The notes under the pieces: model-generated
Databases searched by the model: none
Seen by the model: the letters and a program-made list of their open reading frames with translations, nothing else
What the model was told of the DNA's origin: nothing
Shown here: positions 1 through 9,131 of the stretch, piece by piece
Layout: the number at the start of each line of letters is the position of its first letter
Numbering within the stretch: the stretch's first letter is position 1
Translations under genes and position numbers: made by a program
DNA from: JBFMEX01 sp040752215
GTDB lineage: Bacteria > Pseudomonadota > Alphaproteobacteria > Rhizobiales > Hyphomicrobiaceae
Direction of reading: 5' to 3'
DNA: 45,431 bases
Assembly: GCA_040752215.1 (NCBI GenBank)
Contig: JBFMEX010000082.1
Span: forward strand, 1-45,431

Positions 1-714
1 GTCGAGCCAGCCGTCGGCGCCGTGCAGCGCCGTCATCTGACCGATCATCAAGCGCATCTTGCCCTCGGCAACGAGGCTGCGCATCCTCTCCACCGAGTGC
101 GGCGCGCCGCGGAACTCGTCGCGGCGGTGCAGCAGCGTCAAGCTGCGCGCGACCGGCTGCAAGCTCAGCGTCCAGTCGAGCGCGCTGTCGCCGCCACCGA
201 CGATCAGCACGTCCTTGTCCATCATCTCGGCGATCTTGCGCACCGAGTAGAACACGCTTCTGCCCTCATACGCCTCGATGCCGTCGAGTGGCGGGCGCTT
301 CGGCGTGAACGAGCCGCCGCCGGCCGCGATCACGACGACCTTAACGAGGAACGTCCTGCCGATATCGGTCGTGAGCCGGAACCGGCCGTCGCCGTCGCGC
401 TTGAGGCCGTCGATGCGCTCGCCGAGATGGAAGGTCGGGCTGAACGGAGCGATCTGCTCCATCAGCCGGTCGGTCAGCTCCTGGCCGGTGACGACCGGCA
501 GGCCGGGAATGTCGTAGATCGGCTTCTCGGGATAGAGCTCGGCGCACTGGCCACCGACCTTGTCGAGGATGTCGACCAGATGGCACCTGATGTCGAGGAG
601 CCCCAGCTCGAACACGGCGAACAGGCCGACCGGGCCTGCGCCGATGACGACCACGTCGGTCTCGATCGGACCGTCGCCGTGCCCGGGCTCGGCTGCGGCA
701 TCCTGGGGAGTCAT
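1..714 (-). CDS. Ferredoxin-NADP(+) reductase, TrxR-like (3' end outside window)
   Basis: The frame is open from the ATG at 714 to the window edge, giving 238 residues and no stop, so the C-terminus is missing. The FAD-binding GAGPVG lies at residues 25-30, followed by GGQCAELYPEKPIYDIPG, a stretch typical of the thioredoxin-reductase-like FNR family. A second nucleotide-binding motif, GGGDSALDW, lies near residue 173. The CxxC of true thioredoxin reductases is absent where expected, which favours ferredoxin/flavodoxin-NADP reductase over thioredoxin reductase. A 2Fe-2S ferredoxin gene ends 55 bases upstream on the same strand. I infer that the two form a reductase-ferredoxin pair passing electrons from NADPH to an unidentified acceptor. 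Confidence 0.87.
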   Translation of the reverse strand, partial: MTPQDAAAEPGHGDGPIETDVVVIGAGPVGLFAVFELGLLDIRCHLVDILDKVGGQCAELYPEKPIYDIPGLPVVTGQELTDRLMEQIAPFSPTFHLGERIDGLKRDGDGRFRLTTDIGRTFLVKVVVIAAGGGSFTPKRPPLDGIEAYEGRSVFYSVRKIAEMMDKDVLIVGGGDSALDWTLSLQPVARSLTLLHRRDEFRGAPHSVERMRSLVAEGKMRLMIGQMTALHGADGWLD

Positions 715-769
715 GGGCCACCTCACTCTCGCGAGACGCGGAGCCGGCCGGCCCGCGCCGCTCGCCGCA

Positions 770-1090
770 TCAGAACTGCTTCGCCGGCACGCGCAGCACC
801 AGGCCGTCGAGTGCGTCCGTCACCTTGATCTGGCAGGACAGCCGGCTGCCCTCGCGCACGTCGAACGCGAAATCCAGCATGTCCTCCTCCATCTCGGACG
901 GCGTGCCGGTTCTCTCGCGCCACGCATCATCGACGTAGACGTGGCAAGTTGCGCACGCGCAGGCGCCGCCGCACTCGGCCTCGATGCCGGGCACCTGCTC
1001 CAGCTTCGCGGCCTCCATGACCGTCATGCCGGGCTTGGCGTCGACGACCTGCTCGCTGCCGTCGGGCTGTATGAAGGTGATTTTGGTCAT
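770..1090 (-). CDS. 2Fe-2S ferredoxin, adrenodoxin/Isc type
   Basis: The 106-residue product has the cluster-binding pattern of vertebrate-type and Isc ferredoxins. C40, C46 and C49 sit in CGGACACATC and the fourth ligand is C86 in SRLSCQ. An extra cysteine, C44, is common in this group. The frame stays open upstream to 1234, but homology to family N-termini begins at MTKITFIQPDG, so the ATG at 1090 is chosen. It precedes a TrxR-like reductase gene on the same strand, its likely electron donor. The acceptor could be a P450, a Rieske oxygenase or the Fe-S assembly machinery; the sequence does not say which. Confidence 0.92.
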   Translation of the reverse strand: MTKITFIQPDGSEQVVDAKPGMTVMEAAKLEQVPGIEAECGGACACATCHVYVDDAWRERTGTPSEMEEDMLDFAFDVREGSRLSCQIKVTDALDGLVLRVPAKQF

Positions 1091-1318
1091 GCGGCTCGGA
1101 AGCGCTCCGTCGTTGCGGCTGGAACAATCGCGGCCGGCGCCACAGTGGTGCGACAGGGCGCTCTCCGGTCTCCTCGCCGCGCAAGCCGATCGCGGGCGCC
1201 GAGCAGGATTAGTCGGCGCGCCCGGCAAATTCAAGCGACGCTTTCAGTATGCTTTTTGGCAGGCGCGCCATAGCGTCGCTGCGACGCCGCGACCGGCCCG
1301 GTCCAGCGCCCGCGTCGG

Positions 1319-1687
1319 CTAGCGCCGAGCGGCCTCGAGATGGTCGATCACCTCGCGCGCCGCCTCCTCGACCGCGCGCACCAGGTCGCCGCGCGCGCCG
1401 GCGCCGTGCTCGAAGGCCGCCTCCGCTGCGGCCGCCGCCGCCGACAGTCGCCAGGCGCCGACCGCGCGGCCCGAGCCCTTGAGGGTGTGCGCCACGAGGC
1501 GCCAATCCTTCTCCGACGCAGACGCGGTCAGCTGCGGTAGCGTACGCACCAGCTGCTCGCGGAACAGGTCGAGGACCTCGCGCTCGAGCGCGGTGTCGCC
1601 GAGGGTGTAGCGCGCGAGATGAGCCCGGTCGATCGGCGGACCCGCGGTGCTCACCGGTTGTATTTCGGCCGATTCGAGCATTTGCAT
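1319..1687 (-). CDS. Hpt domain phosphotransfer protein
   Basis: This 122-residue protein is almost entirely one histidine-phosphotransfer domain. The signature AHTLKGSGRAVG places the phospho-accepting histidine at residue 67, followed by the alanine-rich helix usual for the four-helix bundle. Such proteins relay phosphate between a hybrid histidine kinase and a response regulator; neither partner is encoded nearby. The open frame extends far upstream to 2071, but that extension is low-complexity and unlike the family. I chose the ATG at 1687; a second ATG lies at 1681. It is transcribed away from the large coiled-coil protein gene, with a 369-base gap between them. Confidence 0.85.
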   Translation of the reverse strand: MQMLESAEIQPVSTAGPPIDRAHLARYTLGDTALEREVLDLFREQLVRTLPQLTASASEKDWRLVAHTLKGSGRAVGAWRLSAAAAAAEAAFEHGAGARGDLVRAVEEAAREVIDHLEAARR

Positions 1688-2056
1688 CGGACTGGGTTCC
1701 AGCTGACGTTTGCTACCGGCGCAGCACGGGCTCCCCCGCGACCTGCCGCCGCGCAGTCTGTCAGCATTGGGATAAACCCGGGTAAAGGCGGCCCGCGGGG
1801 TTTTCGTCGCGGCGTCAATGAAGTTGTAACGGCGGTGAGCATCCCGCTGGCGAAGCGCAGCCTTTTTCCGCCCCAGTGTTGGCCTACCGGAGGGTTGGCG
1901 CGGGCGACCGATTCGCTGCCTCGGGCGTGGACAACTGCCGCACAGGCGGGCTTTGGCCCAATTGGCGTTTGAGCCCGGGGCGCGAGTTGGCGTATCTATT
2001 CCGTGGGGACGCCGGTCGCGCGGACACGACGGGCGGATCACAGCTCGGACGGGGTG
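1688..2056. other. Divergent intergenic region, 369 bases
   Basis: This lies between the Hpt gene (minus) and the coiled-coil protein gene (plus), so it should hold both promoters. I see no convincing gene. Open frames crossing it are continuations of overlapping frames and lack family resemblance. I could not assign a -35/-10 pair with confidence. Confidence 0.5.
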
Positions 2057-4948
2057 ATGGGGCAGGATCAACAGACCAAGCGGGATCCGGAGCAGGGTTT
2101 GATGGATCGCCTCGCGGCGGCCGAGAGTGCGGCCGACGAGGTGACCGAGACCGCCGCGCCTGCCGCGGTGTCAACGCCGCCACCCGCGGCGCCCGTCACC
2201 GGTCCGCCGCCCTTGCCGGGTGCCGCCCCGGGAGCCGTACCCAGCCCCTTCGCCGCCATCGATCCGGGCCACGATGGCGATGGCGAGGGTGACGACGCGG
2301 GCGCGGATGCCGTCACCATGTTTCCGCCCCCGGCCCCGCCGAGACGCGTCGCCCGCCGCCGCCCGGCCGGCCCGGCCCGCGGCGCCATCGCCGCCAACGA
2401 CGACGCCCCCTCGATCGGCGGCCTGATCTTCGCCCTCGAGCAGAAGCCGTCCACCAAGCCATTCCGCTATGCCGCCATAGCCAGCGCCGCGTGGGCGATC
2501 GGCGGCGTCGCCTTCGCCTGGTTCTCGCTCGGCGCCGAGGTCGGACAGGGCGCGTCCCTCGGCGATCTGCTGGTCCGCCCGACGACGTTCCTGACCTTCG
2601 CCGCCATCGTCGTGCCGGCTGCGGTGATGTGGTTCCTGGCGTTGCTCGCCTGGCGCGCCGAGGAGCTGCGTCTCAGATCCTCGACCATGACCGAGGTCGC
2701 TATCCGCCTCGCCGAGCCGGACCGCATGGCCGAGCAGTCGATCGCCTCGCTCGGGCAGGCGGTGCGCCGCCAGGTTTCGTTCATGAACGACGCCGTCTCT
2801 CGCGCGCTCGGCCGCGCCGGCGAGCTCGAGGCACTGGTGCACAACGAGGTCGCCGCGCTGGAGCGCTCCTACGAGGACAACGAGCGCAAGATCCGCGGTC
2901 TCATCAAGGAGCTTGCCGGCGAGCGTGATGCCCTGCTCGGCACCAGCGTCGGCGTGACCGAGACGCTGAAGCAGCTCGGCACCGAGGTGCCCAACCTGAT
3001 CGACAAGCTGTCCGGCCAGCAGGTCAAGCTGGCGCAGATCATCGCCGGCGCCGGCGACAACCTCAACGCGCTGGAAAGCTCGCTGGCAACCAGCGCCGGG
3101 CGTCTCGAGGAGCAGCTCGGCACCCGCACCAGCGAGATGCAGCAGGTGCTCGAGACCTATACGAGCGCGCTCGGCCAGGCGCTCGGCAACCGCACCGAGG
3201 ACATGCAGCGGATGCTGGCCGACTACACCTCCGGCCTCGCCGACGCGCTCGGCTCGCGCACAGAGAACCTGCAGACCGTGTTCGAGGAGTATGCCCGCGC
3301 GCTCGACGAGACCATCGCCCGTCGCGCCGACCACCTCGACGAGCGGATCATCGAGCGCACGCGCGCCCTCGACGAGGCGTTCGGCGAGCGGCTGAAGCTG
3401 TTCGATGAATCGATCGTGCGCTCGGTGGGCATGATCGACCACACCGTCGGCGAGAAGGCGGAGGCGCTGACAACGGCGCTCGAGAGCCACGCCAAGACTT
3501 TCGGCGAGACCATCGCCCGCCAGGCGGTCGACCTGGACGAGGCGCTGATCCATGGCGTCAATGCGGTCCGCCGCTCGAGCGAGAACATCACCCGCCAGTC
3601 GCTGAAGGCGATCGAGGGGCTGTCCAACCAGTCCGATCTGCTGAAGACCATCTCCGAGAGCCTGCTGGCGCAGATCAATACCGTCACCAACCGGTTCGAG
3701 AGCCAGGGCCAGAACATCCTGCGCGCCGCCGGCCAGCTCGAGAATGTCAATCATAAGATCGACGCGACGCTGCAGATCCGCCACCAGGAGCTCTCCCATA
3801 CGCTCGACCAGCTGTCCGGCAAGGCCGACGAGTTCGGCCAGTTCGTGCAGGGCTACTCCTCGACCATCGAAGGCTCGCTGTCGGACGCCGAGCTGCGTGC
3901 GCGCCGCGTCGCCGAGGAGCTCAAGGCCGCCGCCGATCTCGGCCGCAACGAGACCTTCGCTCATCTCGAGAGGATGAAGGCGGAGACCGACGCCCAGAGC
4001 CACCGCGTGCTCGAGGATCTGCGCCACCGCATGTCGTCGGTGTCACAGGAGGTGTCGCAACAGCTCGGCTCTCTCTCGAGCCGCTTCACCGAGACCTCCG
4101 AGGAGGTGCGCCAGCGTGCCGCCCGCGCCGCCCGCGACTTGGCCGAGGAGCAGGACCGGCTGCGGCGCGAGTTCGACCGCCTGCCGGAGACGACCCGCGA
4201 GAGCGCCGAGGCCATGCGCCGCGCGTTGCAGGAGCAGCTCCGCGCGCTCGATCAGGTGACGGCCCTGTCCTCGCGCGAGGCGGCCCGCCGGGACGTCACC
4301 CCGCCGAGCAGCGGTGCGAAGCCGGCCGCCGCGCCGCGCGCTGTCGGCAGCGATCCGGGGGGCCGCTCCGGCGCCACCGGCGAAGCCTCGCGCTCACTCA
4401 GCTCGCTGTCGCAGAGCCTCGCCGGCGAGATGCGCGCCCGCAGGACGCGCCAAGGTGCACCGCCTCAGGGCGGCAATCCGGCGCCGGCCGGGCACGAGGA
4501 CCGCGAGGGCTGGTCGCTCGGCGACCTGCTGGCACGCGCCTCGCGCGACGACGACGGCCCGCGCCGTGGTGAGCCCGCCGCACTGCCACCGGCTGCCCGG
4601 AGCGCCGGCGAGGCCCCGTTCTCGCTCGACATCGCCGTCATCGCCCGCGCGCTCGATCAGGGCGCGGCGAATGCGATCTGGTCGCGCATCCGCACCGGCC
4701 AGCGCGGCATCATGGTGCGCAGCATATACTCGACCGAGGGACGCAGCGCGTTCGACGAGGTCAGCCGGCGCTATGCCTCCGACCCCAACATTCGCGCCAC
4801 CGTCGATCGCTACCTCGCCGATTTCGAGGCGATCCTACGCGAGGCCGACCAGAAGGATCCGAGCGGCCGGCTGGCGCTGACCCACGGCATCTCCGACACC
4901 GGCCGGGTCTACCTGTTCCTGGCGCACGCGAGCGGCCGTCTCTCCTGA
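2057..4948 (+). CDS. Large membrane-anchored coiled-coil protein with 22-residue repeats
   Basis: The 963-residue product has three parts. Residues 1-133 are Pro/Ala-rich, acidic then basic, and probably cytoplasmic. Two hydrophobic segments at about 137-158 and 175-198 form a hairpin anchor. Residues about 205-760 are almost wholly helical and charged. Eight consecutive 22-residue units occupy about 332-507, with a G at position 2 and hydrophobics at 8, 12 and 19, a pattern like apolipoprotein or amphipathic-helix repeats. A Pro/Gly-rich linker follows, then a compact conserved-looking C-terminal domain from about 850. I chose the ATG at 2057 after GGACGGGG; a GTG at 2003 is also in frame. 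Function unknown. The architecture recalls polar scaffold proteins such as Caulobacter TipN, but that is inference only. Confidence 0.85.
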   Translation: MGQDQQTKRDPEQGLMDRLAAAESAADEVTETAAPAAVSTPPPAAPVTGPPPLPGAAPGAVPSPFAAIDPGHDGDGEGDDAGADAVTMFPPPAPPRRVARRRPAGPARGAIAANDDAPSIGGLIFALEQKPSTKPFRYAAIASAAWAIGGVAFAWFSLGAEVGQGASLGDLLVRPTTFLTFAAIVVPAAVMWFLALLAWRAEELRLRSSTMTEVAIRLAEPDRMAEQSIASLGQAVRRQVSFMNDAVSRALGRAGELEALVHNEVAALERSYEDNERKIRGLIKELAGERDALLGTSVGVTETLKQLGTEVPNLIDKLSGQQVKLAQIIAGAGDNLNALESSLATSAGRLEEQLGTRTSEMQQVLETYTSALGQALGNRTEDMQRMLADYTSGLADALGSRTENLQTVFEEYARALDETIARRADHLDERIIERTRALDEAFGERLKLFDESIVRSVGMIDHTVGEKAEALTTALESHAKTFGETIARQAVDLDEALIHGVNAVRRSSENITRQSLKAIEGLSNQSDLLKTISESLLAQINTVTNRFESQGQNILRAAGQLENVNHKIDATLQIRHQELSHTLDQLSGKADEFGQFVQGYSSTIEGSLSDAELRARRVAEELKAAADLGRNETFAHLERMKAETDAQSHRVLEDLRHRMSSVSQEVSQQLGSLSSRFTETSEEVRQRAARAARDLAEEQDRLRREFDRLPETTRESAEAMRRALQEQLRALDQVTALSSREAARRDVTPPSSGAKPAAAPRAVGSDPGGRSGATGEASRSLSSLSQSLAGEMRARRTRQGAPPQGGNPAPAGHEDREGWSLGDLLARASRDDDGPRRGEPAALPPAARSAGEAPFSLDIAVIARALDQGAANAIWSRIRTGQRGIMVRSIYSTEGRSAFDEVSRRYASDPNIRATVDRYLADFEAILREADQKDPSGRLALTHGISDTGRVYLFLAHASGRLS

Positions 4949-4991
4949 GCGCCACCGAACGCACGCCCGCGATGGGCGCCGCGATCGCCGA

Positions 4992-5981
4992 ATGATACGC
5001 GCCATGCCAACCACGTTGCAGCTCGATGTGCACGCCGAGCGCTGGCCGCTCGCCGAGGCGTTCGTCATCTCGCGTGGCGCAAAGCGCGAGGCCGAGGTCG
5101 TCGTCGTCACCATTCGCGACGGCGACGTGCAGGGACGCGGCGAGGCGGTGCCGTACGCGCGCTATGGCGAGAGCGTCGAAGTCGTCGTGCGCGCCATCGC
5201 CGCCTGGCGCCCGCACCGCGACCGGCAGCGCCTGATGGCCGAGATGCCGGCCGGCGCGGCCCGCAACGCCATCGATTGCGCGCTGTGGGATCTGGAGGCC
5301 AAGGCCGCGCATACGAGCGCGGCCGCTCTCGCCCGCTGCGCCGTGCCCGCGGCTGTACTCACCTGCGCCACCTTGAGTCTCGCCGCACCCGACGCGATGG
5401 CGGCCAAGGCGCGCTCCCTCGACCGGCTGGCGTTGCTCAAGCTCAAGCTCGGCGGTGAGGGCGACGGCGAGCGCATGCGCGCGGTGCGCGCGGCCCGGCC
5501 GGACGCGCGTCTCGTCGCCGACGCCAACGAGGCCTGGCGCGCGGAGGATCTCGCGGCGCTGCTCGCGATCGCCGCCGAGACCCGCGTCGAGCTCGTCGAG
5601 CAGCCGCTGCCGGCCGGCCGCGACGAGGCGCTCGCGCACCTGCCGCGCCCGGTGCCGGTCTGCGCCGACGAAAGCGTGCACACGCTCGACGATCTCGCCG
5701 CGCTCGTCGGCCGCTACGACGCGGTCAACATCAAACTCGACAAGGCCGGCGGCCTGACGCACGCATTCGCGCTCGCTGCCGAGGCGCGCCGGCTCGGGCT
5801 CCGGATCATGGTCGGCTCGATGGTTGCGACCTCGCTCGCCATGGCGCCGGCGATGCTGCTCGCTGGGGAGGCCGACTGGGTCGATCTCGACAGTCCGCTG
5901 CTGCTCGCCCGCGACCGCGCACACGGCCTCGCCGTCACCGACGGCTGGCTTTCCCCACCGATGCCCGCGCTGTGGGGCTGA
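4992..5981 (+). CDS. Dipeptide epimerase (L-Ala-D/L-Glu type), enolase superfamily
   Basis: A 329-residue member of the mandelate racemase/enolase superfamily. The catalytic KxK is in KLKLGG (K150, K152). The metal ligands are D177 in DANEAW, E203 in VEQPL and D226 in CADES, and the opposite-face base is K248 in NIKLDKAGG. This set matches the L-Ala-D/L-Glu epimerase branch, which epimerises dipeptides released from murein. The exact dipeptide cannot be read from sequence. A second start, ATG 5004, gives MPTTLQ and may be the true one. The gene converges on the MFS transporter gene. Confidence 0.88.
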   Translation: MIRAMPTTLQLDVHAERWPLAEAFVISRGAKREAEVVVVTIRDGDVQGRGEAVPYARYGESVEVVVRAIAAWRPHRDRQRLMAEMPAGAARNAIDCALWDLEAKAAHTSAAALARCAVPAAVLTCATLSLAAPDAMAAKARSLDRLALLKLKLGGEGDGERMRAVRAARPDARLVADANEAWRAEDLAALLAIAAETRVELVEQPLPAGRDEALAHLPRPVPVCADESVHTLDDLAALVGRYDAVNIKLDKAGGLTHAFALAAEARRLGLRIMVGSMVATSLAMAPAMLLAGEADWVDLDSPLLLARDRAHGLAVTDGWLSPPMPALWG

Positions 5982-6003
5982 ATGGAGGACGACCCCCGAG
6001 GGT

Positions 6004-7197
6004 TCAGGCCTGCAGCGGCGGCGTCGCGGCGGGACGGGCGAGACGCCACAGCATGACGCCGGCCACCGTGCCGGCCAGCGCCTGCGCCGCCATTGCCAGA
6101 TAGGCGTGCCCTGCATAGTGCGCATAGAGCGGCCCCGCGGCGAGCGTCGCCGCGCCCATCGCCACGCCCGCCGCCACCGTCGCATAGAGCGCCTGGCCCG
6201 TGCCGGCCGCCTGCTGCGGCACCGCCTTGGCGATGAAGTGGATCGCGCCGAGGTGCGCGGCGCCATAGCTCAGCGCATGCAGCAGCTGCAGCCCGACCAG
6301 CGCGGCGAGCGGAGGGTCGAGGCTCATCGCCGCCCAGCGCAGCGTTGCCGCCGCCCCGCCGGCGATCATCAGCTCGATGGCACCGACGCGGGCGAGGATC
6401 GCGCGTGAGTAAGCGAAAACTCCTACCTCTGCCAGCACGCCGATCGTCCACAACAGGCCGACCCAGGTGCCGGAGATGCCGAGCGAGCGCCAGTGCAAGA
6501 CACCGAACGCATAGAACAACGCATGTGCGCCCTGCACCGCACCGACCGCGGCGAGAAACACCAGGAAGTCCGCGCGCCCGGCGAGACGACGGACGACCGC
6601 GAGACGACTCTGTGCGGGCTCGGAGCGCTCGCTCGCCGGGGACTCCTCCGGCACCTTCGGCAGTTCCGGCAACGCCAGCGCAGCGAGCATGGTCGCGGCC
6701 GTACCGGCGATGATCAGCCAAACCCCGACCGAGGCGCCGAGCGCATCGACCAGCATGCCGCCACCGAAACTGGCGACGATGAACGTCAGCGAGCCCCACA
6801 GCCGCATCCGCCCGTAGTCGAGCCCGCCGACGCGCACCCCGGCCACCGCAATGGTCTCGGTCAGCGGCATGATCGTCGTCGTCGCCAGCGTCATCGCCAG
6901 CACCGCTGCCATGATCGGCCAGAAGCCGTGCGACTGGCTGAGCACCAGCGCCATGGCGAGCGCGAGCACCGCGAGCCCGATCACCGTTCGGCGATGAGCC
7001 TGATAGCGATCCGCCCCATAGGCGACGAGCGGCGTCACCGCGAGGCGGACGAAGAACGGCGCCGCCGTGACCAGCGCGATCTCGCCGGCCGAAAGGCCGC
7101 GCCAGTCGAGCCAGACCGGAAGATAGGGCACGTGAACGCCGTAGACGAGGAACAAGGCACCGTAGAAGCCCCCGAGGCGGGCCGCGAATCGGGTCAT
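6004..7197 (-). CDS. MFS transporter, phenylpropionate-permease-like
   Basis: The 397-residue protein is hydrophobic throughout and shows the twelve-helix pattern of the major facilitator superfamily. The N-terminal FYGALFLVYGVHVPYLPVWL and the short loop GADRYQAHRR after helix 2 resemble the MFS_1-like group that includes the 3-phenylpropionate permease HcaT and nucleoside symporters. The substrate is unknown. It lies tail to tail with the dipeptide epimerase gene, so the two are not one operon. Its start is 138 bases from a divergent coiled-coil gene. Confidence 0.85.
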   Translation of the reverse strand: MTRFAARLGGFYGALFLVYGVHVPYLPVWLDWRGLSAGEIALVTAAPFFVRLAVTPLVAYGADRYQAHRRTVIGLAVLALAMALVLSQSHGFWPIMAAVLAMTLATTTIMPLTETIAVAGVRVGGLDYGRMRLWGSLTFIVASFGGGMLVDALGASVGVWLIIAGTAATMLAALALPELPKVPEESPASERSEPAQSRLAVVRRLAGRADFLVFLAAVGAVQGAHALFYAFGVLHWRSLGISGTWVGLLWTIGVLAEVGVFAYSRAILARVGAIELMIAGGAAATLRWAAMSLDPPLAALVGLQLLHALSYGAAHLGAIHFIAKAVPQQAAGTGQALYATVAAGVAMGAATLAAGPLYAHYAGHAYLAMAAQALAGTVAGVMLWRLARPAATPPLQA

Positions 7198-7335
7198 CGC
7201 CGGCCCCGCTCCGCGGCGCCCTCGCGCCCGGTCAATGTCTTGATGATCCCTGCGGACATCGGCCCAAGTGATCCCCCTGCCACACTCGAATCGCGTATCA
7301 ATTGGCCGACTGACTCACAAGGCCGGACCAGCGAG

Positions 7336-7962
7336 ATGCCCAAATCCTCGACGCGCGCCTCCTTCGACACCGAGCAGGAATACCGCGCCATCGAGGCGAC
7401 GCTGCTGGAGACCGCACGCGGCCGGTGGTTCCTGACCGAGCACAGCCGGCGCGCGCGCCGGCTGGATAACGCCGTGCTCGAGGATGCCCTCACGCGCCTG
7501 CAAGGCTCCCTGCTCCAGCCACCGCCCCTGCTTCGCAAGCTGCGCCAGGATGTGGAGGATCTGGCGGAGGCACTTGCCGAGGCGCGCGCCACGCTGACCC
7601 AGCCGCCCGCGGCCCGCGCGAGCCACGGTGCCACCCGTCCCGGGGGCTCTTCGGCGACAGCGACTGCGACGCCGGTGCAGGAGATCCTGAAGGCGGCCGA
7701 GACCATGCACGAGCTGGCCTGGTCGCTGCAAGCCAACGACACCGACGCCAAGGCGTGCGAAGGCATTGCCCGGCAGGCCTCGCAGATCTACGCCATGAGC
7801 CGCCGGCAGGCCCTCGAGTCCGAGCGGGTGGTCGATCTGTCGCGCGCGCTCGAGGGGATCGGTGCCCGCGTCACGGCTATCCTCGATACCATCGCCGCTG
7901 AGCTCGCCGTCGACGCCGAGGCCAAGCCGGTGCACGAAGGCATCGCCGCCGAGCTCGCCTGA
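7336..7962 (+). CDS. Uncharacterised helical protein
   Basis: A 208-residue soluble, largely helical protein I cannot identify firmly. The N-terminal block, with EATLLETARGRWFL then basic residues, resembles a motif in several uncharacterised rhizobial proteins, some annotated as chemotaxis or CheZ-like. I treat that as weak. A low-complexity Ala/Thr/Ser linker at about 95-115 separates it from a C-terminal helical half. The open frame runs upstream through the opposite-strand MFS gene, but the credible start is the ATG at 7336. No signal peptide or membrane segment is visible. Confidence 0.7.
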   Translation: MPKSSTRASFDTEQEYRAIEATLLETARGRWFLTEHSRRARRLDNAVLEDALTRLQGSLLQPPPLLRKLRQDVEDLAEALAEARATLTQPPAARASHGATRPGGSSATATATPVQEILKAAETMHELAWSLQANDTDAKACEGIARQASQIYAMSRRQALESERVVDLSRALEGIGARVTAILDTIAAELAVDAEAKPVHEGIAAELA

Positions 7963-8003
7963 GCCGGTCCGCCGCCGTAGCGCGTCGCGCGCCTCGCACC
8001 CGC

Positions 8004-8987
8004 TCATGGCTCGGCCAGCAGCCGGCATAGCTCCCCGGCATCGATGTTTCCGCCCGAGATCACCACGGCGACGGTACGCCTTTCGAGGACATACCGGCCG
8101 ACGAGAATCGCCGCCAGCGCCGCGGCACCACCTGGCTCGACGACCTGCTTCAGCTCGGCGAACGCGAACCGCACTCCTGCAGCCAGCTCCGCATCGCTGA
8201 CAGCGACGCCCCGCGCGACGAGTCGCGCCGCGATCTCGAACGTGATCCGCCCCGGCTCGACGGCCATCAACGCATCGGCGATCGAGCCCGAGGCCGCGCT
8301 GTTGGCGAGCCGGCGGCCGGCCGCGAGCGAGCGGGCGAAATCGTCGAAGCCTTCGGGCTCCACCGTGACGACCTCGCACGCCGGGAGGGCTTCCTTCACC
8401 GCCAGTGCGATGCCTGCACTGAGGCCGCCACCCGAGCACGGGACCAGCACCGCGTCGAGGCGCGCGCCTATCGCCTCGGCCTGGCGCACGATCTCGAGCC
8501 CGACCGTCCCCTGCCCAGCTATGACCAGCGGGTCGTCGTAAGGGTGGATGAACGCGGCACGATGCTCGCGCGCGAGCGCCCTCGCGATCGCCTCGCGGTC
8601 CTCGCGGACGCGGTCATAGGGAACCACCTCGCCACCGAAAGCGCGCGTGCGCGCGACCTTCACCGCCGGCGCATCCGAGGGCATCACGATGCGCGAGGCG
8701 TGACCGAGCAGAGCCGCCGCCGCCGCCACGCCCTGCGCATGATTGCCGGACGAGCAGGCGACAACCCCGCCGGGAAACGCGTCGCGGTCCACCTGCGAGA
8801 TGCAGTTGTAGGCGCCGCGGAACTTGAACGCACCGACACGCTGGAGGTTCTCGAGCTTCAAGAGCACGCGGCCGCCGCCACGCGCGTCGAGCGCCGGGCT
8901 GGCGACGAGCGGCGTCTCGACCGCGAGCCCGGACAGACGCCGGGCCGCCGCATGCACGTCGTCGACGGTGGGGAGGCGGTCGGACAT
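8004..8987 (-). CDS. Threonine/serine dehydratase-like PLP enzyme
   Basis: A fold-type II PLP enzyme of 327 residues. The Schiff-base lysine is K55 in GAFKFRGA, the substrate loop is SSGNHAQG (79-86), and the phosphate-binding glycine loop is CSGGGLSAG near 184-192. No C-terminal ACT domain is present, so this is the short catabolic or racemase-like form rather than biosynthetic IlvA. Candidate activities are threonine or serine ammonia-lyase, serine racemase and hydroxyaspartate dehydratase. It converges on the upstream helical protein gene and has no obvious operon partner. Confidence 0.88.
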   Translation of the reverse strand: MSDRLPTVDDVHAAARRLSGLAVETPLVASPALDARGGGRVLLKLENLQRVGAFKFRGAYNCISQVDRDAFPGGVVACSSGNHAQGVAAAAALLGHASRIVMPSDAPAVKVARTRAFGGEVVPYDRVREDREAIARALAREHRAAFIHPYDDPLVIAGQGTVGLEIVRQAEAIGARLDAVLVPCSGGGLSAGIALAVKEALPACEVVTVEPEGFDDFARSLAAGRRLANSAASGSIADALMAVEPGRITFEIAARLVARGVAVSDAELAAGVRFAFAELKQVVEPGGAAALAAILVGRYVLERRTVAVVISGGNIDAGELCRLLAEP

Positions 8988-9078
8988 GGCTTCGAGCAGC
9001 TGGGGTCCACCGGCGCTTCACGGCAGCACTGCGCCGAATGGGCGGGGCGCAGTCGCGCCTCTATAGCACGAACGAGGC

Positions 9079-9104
9079 GGCCGCCGATCGGGGCGATGGC
9101 GGCC
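9079..9104 (-). terminator. Hairpin after the FadL-type gene
   Basis: GGCCGCC at 9079-9085 pairs with GGCGGCC at 9098-9104, and the inner bases pair partly. It lies about 30 bases past the porin stop on the minus strand. There is no clear U run, so termination is only suggested. Confidence 0.35.
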
Positions 9105-9131
9105 GTCGGATGATGGACCCGGTTGCCCAAG

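Noticed and set aside
2171..4027. 618-residue minus-strand open frame
   Set aside because: Antisense to the coiled-coil protein; its periodic look mirrors the repeats on the other strand.
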